60,000 nt of DNA, taken from positions 18,465,419 through 18,525,418 of the forward strand of contig NC_087076.1 of the NCBI RefSeq assembly GCF_026151205.1, read 5' to 3'. Each line of letters starts with the position of its first letter. Positions within the stretch are counted from its first letter, which is position 1. The notes beneath the pieces were generated by a model. The model was not told where the DNA came from, made no database searches, and worked only from the letters and a program-made list of their open reading frames with translations. Source of the stretch: Bolinopsis microptera. Its lineage: Eukaryota; Ctenophora; Tentaculata; Lobata; Bolinopsidae. Made by a program: the position numbers and the translations under genes. This document shows positions 53,301-60,000 of the stretch, piece by piece.

Positions 53301-56300
53301 GACTCCCTTTACAGGTAAGACAGATTGTGTCTACTAGTCTTTTCAAAGCTGAGGTCACTAAGCATCTATGGAAATGTTTATTGGATAGTGAAACAACAGT
53401 CTAGCCTAGTCTCTTTGCTCCCCATATTATTATTATTTTTGTTTTATTAATTTTTTATCTACCTTCCTATACTTTCAACATCATATCACACTTCACCCGC
53501 ACACCTTCTCACACATTAATGACCATTTCAGACCTGTATCTAATGTATCTGGAATTTGACGTATTGAAATACAAATTTTGACTCTATATCCACAGTTATT
53601 CACCATGGATTTGTTTGTTATTAAATAGTTTTTCATAAATTTTTGGATTTAGATTAATTCGATGTAATGGGTCCAAGTTACTGCGGACATAGTTCACTAT
53701 GTGTTTACCGTGTTTGGGTGCCCATCATATTTTACAGATGGGGGCGATATTTTGAACGATTCTATTTTATATTCATCTATTGCTGTACTCTGTAAAATTT
53801 GAAAAGTATTTAATAAAAAAAAAAAAAAATTTGATACACGGGAGGGGGTACCCCCATGAGAGGGGGGACCGTACCCCCATGAGATATGAGAGTGCAAGGG
53901 TTGCTACATTTGTGACCCCCAGGAAAGTAAAGCAAGAGAAACGAAAGTACGCCAGTATAGTAGTGTTGAGAGACAATTTACAACTAGAGCTCGGTAAACA
54001 GAGGTATCTGAAAGAGAGGATGAGGGAGCAGGAGGAACGCAAGGTACGTCTGGAATTCATGTTAAACATTGGCTTTAAAAACTGGTCTTTAAACTGGTCA
54101 ATTGTGATATGTAGACTGTAACGTTTGGGACCACTTTTAAACACTTTAAATATGATAGTATTTAACGAATGTTTCTCCCTTCAGAGATTGAACATTGATA
54201 GACTGAACCAGATTATCAACATGGCTGAGGATGAAATGGTCAAGGTGAGTTTAGCTCTACAATAAAACAGTAACAAATGTGTGTTCACTGTTCAACCTTG
54301 TGTTCTAATTTTGCTGAAAATCTGGTGTAGATTTAATTAATGGTTGTACCAATTGAAACTCGTTATTTATCTATTAATAAAAGATGAATGAATTTTAGTA
54401 TTCAATACACGCTTCGACAATAAAAGTAAATCCAAGCCATAAACTAAAACACTTTCGTTAAACCTGTGGTCTTGATGTTTCAATGTTGCAAACAAACACT
54501 TTACAGCTGACAAGATTATTATTCGATTAAATTACTTGATAATAAAATTATACATATTTTATGTTTTAATAAATACGAAAGACAAGGTTATAAAACTAAT
54601 GCTAAGCTCTTATTAATTTATTGTATGGATTTATATCTTGAAAATAATATTCATGTTTTTCCTGCTGTATTTGGTAATGGATAACTATGCCAAAACTGAT
54701 ATTTCAACGGTAATTGATCTTCAAAAATATTAATAACGTATTTTATAACGTATTATTATTAAAATTTAAGACAACAAATGATTTGAGACATCTCCACGTT
54801 TCTAGTTAAGATATCTGTGTCAAGGAAAATGTTGTACTCCCAGCCGCTTTCCTAGTTTTTACAAGAATAATAACTGGTCGATTCTAACGCGTGCCGTCTG
54901 GCTACGTTCTTTTAAAAGTATTTGACTGCTAGTATTGGCACTTCTGGGGAGAACAGCGTCTACTTACACACCCTTATAGAATCCCACCAACGATAGAGAT
55001 CATGCTAGCTTAGTGAGGTAGAGATTGTAAACGGCGCCAAATAACATGCATTAGTAGAGAAGATTACCTGTTTGAAAGTAGCTCCGACAGATTCCACTGG
55101 GACATTTTATAAAATGTTGTCCCTCACAGCACAAACTGTCTCTATCGATAGCACTGCCATCGCACTTGTCTCCTTGGGGTTCGTTAATGTTCTCTCTGTT
55201 CGACTGACAACACCACTCTCCATTATGGTAGACGTGAGGATGAGAAACTGGGCATTGAGCTTCATCTGAAATGGAGAATAGCAAATCATCTTTGAAAAGA
55301 TTCGGACATCCAACTGCCTGCAACCTAATCTAGTTAATAATAATATTTGAATAATTGTTAACCCTTCCAGTGTTAAGTTTGTTCACCTACGCGGTAAAAT
55401 CCTTGTTTATGTACTTACCAGTCTCATCATTCTTACAAAATTCCTTCGTTTCCCCATTATCCAGACCAATTTTGAGTGCATTTCCTTCAGGTACAATTAT
55501 ATGTGTGTCTGTACTGTCTATCGCTATCTGCACCTTTACCTTGTGGTTTTGAAATTATTTTTGTCGTAGAGTCACCTTCAAGATTGCTACTAGGAATAAA
55601 CAATATTACTACCGTGTTTATCATAGCACAAACCGTTTCGTTATCTAGTTAGCTGAGCTCTGAGGTCAGAGTTATATTGTGTGTGGTAGTTTTGGAACTT
55701 TGGAAGTTTGTTAAAGAAGAATAATTTATTTGGAATTGTATTTTTTAAGAAAGTCGCCACCTTTATTTGTAATGCCTTGATGGTAAGACCTGAAGGTTTA
55801 AGAATTGAGCTAGGGATGGAACAGTGCGCTCTCTTTAGAGCCTTCTATTTAGAGCCTTTTTATTTTAGAACGTTTAATTACACATTACATATTTAGTGTT
55901 AACCTGTGTGAGATCAAGTCCATCTGAACCCCCGGTTCTTAAAGCGACACACGTGTAATCTCCTATGTCAATTTCACTCTCAAAAGAACACACCACATCC
56001 TTATTGATTACATCGAAAGCTGCATCACACTTGTTTTCTTCGGTTTGTCCATTTGTTCCTTTGATTTTAACGTACTGGGCGTTCAGAGTTTTAGCATTAC
56101 CCTTACTAGCTATCGTGTAGGTTATCGTATACTTGACACTCACAGCTGAAATAATTTATTCAAGTATACACTATACAGGATGTTTCTGGTGAGGTCGTTG
56201 GTCCCTGCGTAATCCGTATGCTTTTATCATTGAGGATTTATCCAGTATGATTGTAGTAAAGAAATCATATAAAATAGGTATCTTAGTCAAAAAAAGAAAC

Positions 56301-59300
56301 AACTTACTTGGAATGACTGCTTGAACCAATCGAAAACTTAGCACCACAGATATCAGAACCAATGTTCTATGAATAGTCATACTAATATATAAAAATCACG
56401 AAAGAAAAATTACCAATAATTCATGAACGAAAGTAAAACCAAGTTCATATTGTGAAGGTAGAGAAACGTAACCACTGTACAGTGTACCACTAAACAGAAC
56501 AAAAAGGCCGCCTCTAATGTTAACCACTTGTTAACAACTTCTATTCGATGTAATATAAAAGGTGGGTCAATAGAACAACACAAGTAGCTGTTTGCCTCTA
56601 TGAGAACTTGAGAAGTTAGTAAAATATTGCCTGATAGAATAGAAGTCATTATGACAGAATAGCTTTGTGAAGGGAGTTCAAAATTCGACAGGAATAAAAA
56701 AAAGGGTGGTTCCACAACAGTTCCACTATTCAAGCGTTCAGTATGATCGAATGTTTCGGTCGCCGTTAAGAGACAACAATACTTCATCAGGGGGAATTGT
56801 CTTTAAGAGACAATAAAACGTTACTTGTCCCTTACTGGCCAGTGAGAAACATAACAATTACATCAGCATAATGTTCGTTACTCTGGTAAAGACCACTAAA
56901 ACAGGGAGCCTAAAACCCAGTGCCATTTGACCACGACTGTATATTGTATAAATATACTACAACAGAATTTCTTGGACACCTCTGACCCATGTCATATATA
57001 ATGGAATGGTGTAATAATTATTGGTGCGGTTTTTTGCGTAAAATTAATACTTTCTCAAGCTTTATAACACCAACATAACTTGGTTGCTGAGGGTAATGTT
57101 TTAATTATTCTAGATTATTAGAAAGTACGATCTCTTCGGCTACTTCGTCCCGCTAGAACGTAACGGTTCTGCGCAGTAAAATGTTTGTATTACCAGTTTA
57201 AAGAAATCAGAGGTTGTTTAGAAAAGCTATCGATCTATAATATGCCAAGTTATATTATCACCCGATCAGCTGCACGTTTTCAGCTTCTTTAAGTCTGCAC
57301 TGAGCTAGAGTATTGATTCTAGGTGCTCTCTCCAATATAAAAAGATAGAAATAGGACAGTTTTAGTGTTTTAGTGGTAAACATTTCATTCATTTTGGATA
57401 TCTGTGTCAAGGACTTAAACTCATTCAAGAAAGTTTCTTAATTTGTACGTATAGCATTTTTGTTTAAGCGCAGTTTTACTTGCGCTTAAAGTTTTACTTC
57501 GCATGGCAGGCATCAAATAAAATGCCGTCCATCGCTCGCACATTGATATCTGGGCTCTCTAACTTGTTGGTAAGATGCGCGCTCGTGGTAATCGCACAGT
57601 TGATATCGCACAATGTAGGATTACCTTTAAAGTAATTTTGACAGATTTCACTGGGACAATCCTCGACTTTGTTTCCTTCACAGCACCCACTTTCTCTCTT
57701 GAGCTCACTGCCGTCACATCTTTCTCCGTTGCCATGCTCATCCTTCTCTTTGTTGGTCTTGCAACAGTGCTTTCCATAGTTGTAAACGTAAGGGTGCGAG
57801 GCGGGGCATCGACCCTTAGCAGCTGAAACAAGGAGAATGTCATTAAACTCCAGATACGGAATAATTGATAAAAAGGGTAATTATAGATGAAATAAACTAC
57901 AGAGGTAGATTGTAGTTACAACTATATATAACCAATATTAACACCTGAATATATGGATTAGTATTTAGTAGTTGGTTACCTGGATTAGGGTTATTCCGGC
58001 AGTTACTACCACTGGGACACGCGACCAGTAGGTTTCCTTCACAGCAACTACTGTGGAACTGTATCACACTTCCGTCACACTTTTCTCCGTCATAATTATC
58101 ACTCTTCTCCATGTTTGACCCACAACAGTAATTTCCATTACTGTAAGCGTGGGGGTAGAGAGCTGGACACATATTAACTGAACTTGAAGCTGAAACACGA
58201 TTAGTGATTAATTAGTGATTAATTATTGATTAATTAGTGATTAATTAGTAAATTAGAAGCTCACTACCGGACCATTTCTGAGGCTGGATTTAACTGAATT
58301 AAACAGCCCGTTATCCTCGTACCCTAAACCCTTGCTTTAAGTGAACCCGGTCATTAATCACTCATAACATTAATTGTCACACTAATTTAGGAGTCGAACT
58401 TATTTTGTGCACGAAGCAATAAAAGTATAAGGACTGAGAATGCAAATCTGTTATTTGATTGATAAAACAGTTCAAATGACTTACACGCTTGACGCAGCAG
58501 AACAAATAACACCACAGAGGTCACAACCAATGCTTTACGTCGGATTAACACCATACTACGCTGAAATTGAAATTAGCAGTATAAGCTAGAAAACAAGAAA
58601 CTTCCACTTAAAAGGAAAATCAAAAAGTCCCTAGATTTAGTGTTACCGTCAAGTCCGGCGAGTCTGTTTCAAAATATGATTTACTTGAAAAGTTTTGTTA
58701 AGCCCTCGAGATTTAGTTTTCCTGTTTACAAGTATATCACAAAAATCTTGATCAAATGAAAAATAAAAACGTAGCTGAGACTCAAACAGTAAATAATTGA
58801 GACTTGAAGAGTGGCCAACTATTCGACAACTATTTATTTATGATCAATCCTAGCGCCGGCAGGGCCCCGGGTCGCCTATTCAATATTCATTACGGCAACA
58901 GATGATTTACTTATCAGCTATAATCCTTGTTCGTATTTTAAAATTTAATTACAGGGCGTTGAGGCTCCTTAACAAAGATTAAATCATTAAAATTGACATG
59001 GGTGATCAATGCTCATCTTTATTAAAATAACTGCCTTTATCTAGTTGAAAGATCTTTTAATTAATCATGATGAATATTATGATTATACAGATTGTGGATA
59101 CTTTAATTACAAGTTAGGTGCCAGCCAGGTTAATCTCATGTTCTAATATTTCCTGTTGTCAATGAATAAATGCAATAAAAGTCTAATCCCCCGTAGTTAC
59201 GGAAGAGATACGAAGCGGCAGTTCAAGAAAGAAACGACAGGGGAATTCATCTGATCGAACGGAACGAAGAAGTGTGCATTTTTTACGAAAAAGTCAACAT

Positions 59301-59305
59301 TCATG
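47393..59305 (+). CDS. CCDC146-like ciliary coiled-coil protein (3' end beyond window)
   Basis: Fourteen phase-consistent exons: 47393-47500 (ATG), 47986-48068, 48256-48376, 48700-48847, 48958-49100, 49232-49341, 49488-49715, 49895-50098, 50341-50590, 50802-50890, 51342-51506, 53923-54043, 54185-54244, 59197-59305; 646 residues so far, ending on a GTAAGA donor with phase 1. Almost entirely Glu/Lys/Leu coiled coil. Diagnostic segments match my knowledge of CCDC146: [11 protein letters not shown] followed by [13 protein letters not shown] at the N-terminus, [20 protein letters not shown] in exon 11, [14 protein letters not shown], and [14 protein letters not shown] in exon 14. CCDC146 is a centriole/axoneme-associated protein needed for sperm flagella in mammals; human length is about 955, so roughly a third is missing off the right edge. 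Introns carry a foldback MITE (47525), a LINE (51.7-53.8 kb) and two antisense genes (55.0-58.6 kb). Confidence 0.87.
47525..47800. mobile_element. Foldback MITE, partial copy
   Basis: TAGTTGTTTCTGACAGAGGG, TTTTGGTCCCATGAAAAAAT-type sequence, TCAAAGGTCAGCACTTATGT and TTTCAGGATATGTTCTAGGG match one arm plus core of 6129-6716. Sits in intron 1 of the CCDC146-like gene. Confidence 0.85.
51677..53829 (+). mobile_element. LINE C, 5'-truncated, open reverse transcriptase frame
   Basis: A 575-codon frame (51677-53404) without stops contains the whole [13 protein letters not shown] ~61, YRPISL ~119, [15 protein letters not shown] ~187, [13 protein letters not shown] ~245, YADDTKIW ~277, then the thumb and C-terminal region ([16 protein letters not shown]). 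It is a CR1/Jockey-type non-LTR element lacking its endonuclease. The 3' UTR ends in an A-rich tail (53816-53829). It lies in sense orientation in the intron between exons 11 and 12 of the CCDC146-like gene. The exact 5' end and target duplication are not identified. Confidence 0.88.
54245..55050. other. Intronic sequence, no exon seen
   Basis: AT-rich left part of the ~5-kb intron 13 of the CCDC146-like gene; nothing recognisable. Confidence 0.5.
55051..56380 (-). CDS. Secreted protein with beta-rich domain and one 8-Cys module
   Basis: Four exons in transcription order: 56308-56380 (ATG at 56380), 55904-56145, 55419-55539, 55051-55265; 651 nt, 216 residues. The first exon is a signal peptide ([21 protein letters not shown]). 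Exons 2-3 give about 120 residues of alternating beta-strand character ([33 protein letters not shown]) that faintly recall PLAT/LH2 domains; this assignment is weak. Exon 4 is a cysteine-rich module: [29 protein letters not shown]. The coding end is read through a GTAATC that could be a donor, giving GNLLY and stop. Paralogous to 57494-58554; both are nested antisense in the CCDC146-like intron. Function unknown; extracellular by inference. Confidence 0.75.
56381..57493. other. Intergenic between the two nested genes
   Basis: Probable promoter and 5' UTR of the 56380 gene. The 125-codon minus frame at 56410-56787 shows no similarity I recognise. Confidence 0.4.
57494..58554 (-). CDS. Secreted protein with two 8-Cys modules
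   Basis: Three exons: 58485-58554 (ATG at 58554), 57980-58189, 57494-57822; 609 nt, 202 residues, all phase-1 junctions. Exon 1 encodes a signal peptide ([20 protein letters not shown]). Exons 2 and 3 each hold one module with the pattern CP-x(2)-[HY]P-x(2)-Y-x(2)-G-x(2)-CC, then CDGS, CCEG, CP and C. After module 2 the frame continues about 45 residues with three further Cys (TLCDINC ... FDACHAK) to TAA at 57494-57496. The module has no match I know. Signal-peptide similarity, module sequence and intron phase show common origin with the gene at 55051-56380. Confidence 0.78.
58195..58250. repeat. (GATTAATTAGT)n short tandem
   Basis: About five units of GTGATTAATTA within intron 1 of the 58554 gene. 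Confidence 0.85.
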
Positions 59306-60000
59306 GTAAGAAATCAACTGATCGTTCTTCACAATGCACAGAAACTTGCAAACATAACTTTACAAAAAAGCTCAGTTTTGCCGAAAAGTGATTTTTCATC
59401 TAGGTCAGCTCCTTAGCGGGATGAGATGTTCAGATCCGAGGAACTGAATTTAGGCAGCGCTCCATCCCTCATATAATGATGGCCGAATCTTATTTGTTAT
59501 TGAGAGCTCCCTTTAAACACATTTATCTGACTCTGATAATGAGCAGCATCAGCTGTACATGTTTATAATTCGGGCAGAGTTGCCACAGGACGTGCCTATA
59601 ATTGCCTCATGAATATGTTTAATTATATGGGCATGTGATTCGAATTTGGGTCATGGTTGGCATGTGAATAATGAATACTAAGGTAATAAAATTAGGCATT
59701 TTATTTTATTCGATATAATCAGAGAGGAATATTGATGAGCCCATAAACTCATTTCTAAAAGTCTGTTATCAATAATCTATTATTATGGAAAATAAACCAC
59801 AGTGGCGTCTGGTGGTCTGGTATTTAATAATGTAATTCAATTTAGTCATTAGTCAAGAATATTAACGAGCCTAAAAGCCCAATAATTCTGATAATGATTT
59901 ATAATCACCGGACTTCTCACCATTATAACTCTCACAACAGATCAGCTGTTAAGGGAAGGTGCAGTAAGCATGCAGAACCAGGATGAGAATATAAGGGTAC
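59306..60000. other. CCDC146-like intron, no exon seen
   Basis: AT-rich. A degenerate duplication (GAATATTGATGAGCC at ~59728 and GAATATTAACGAGCC at ~59855) is visible. The next exon of the gene must lie beyond the window. Confidence 0.45.

Overview
The window is animal nuclear DNA, most likely from a non-vertebrate metazoan. Evidence: AT-rich sequence, short exons with GT-AG introns of a few hundred bases to several kb, conserved animal genes (PTPN9, a CCDC146-type ciliary coiled-coil protein, a WD40 protein, an ALDH3 remnant), several LINE clades, FLYWCH-MULE and PIF/Harbinger-like transposons, and abundant satellites. I cannot name the phylum. Almost all coding sequence is in exons without their own start codon, so gene models were built from splice sites, phase continuity and protein similarity.

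Layout. 0-3 kb: pyrimidine-rich satellite running into a coding exon of a transposon-type protein, itself split by a 1.2-kb MULE-like element with a 10-bp target duplication. 3-12 kb: non-coding; minisatellite, a foldback element, a TTGTAG hexamer array. 12.3-17.7 kb (+): nine exons of a PTPN9-type tyrosine phosphatase with a complete catalytic domain. 18.7-22 kb: GC-rich inverted repeats. 22.9-35.0 kb (-): a 15-exon WD40 gene whose predicted CDS closes in frame (648 aa); its large intron carries a LINE fragment, a Harbinger-type MITE and a 1.4-kb 11-bp satellite. 36.8-41.2 kb (-): two abutting LINE copies. 41.8-46.9 kb: repeats, telomere-like motifs, an ALDH3 fragment with its catalytic core missing, a tRNA-like relic and a second Harbinger-type MITE. 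47.4 kb to beyond the right edge (+): 14 exons of a CCDC146-like gene. One of its introns holds a LINE with an open RT frame; another holds two antisense, paralogous, secreted cysteine-rich genes.

Relationships: PTPN9 and the WD40 gene converge. The CCDC146-like gene hosts a nested antisense pair. The rest is repeat-driven remodelling: insertion into exons and introns, tandem expansion of a splice donor, and loss of a gene core.
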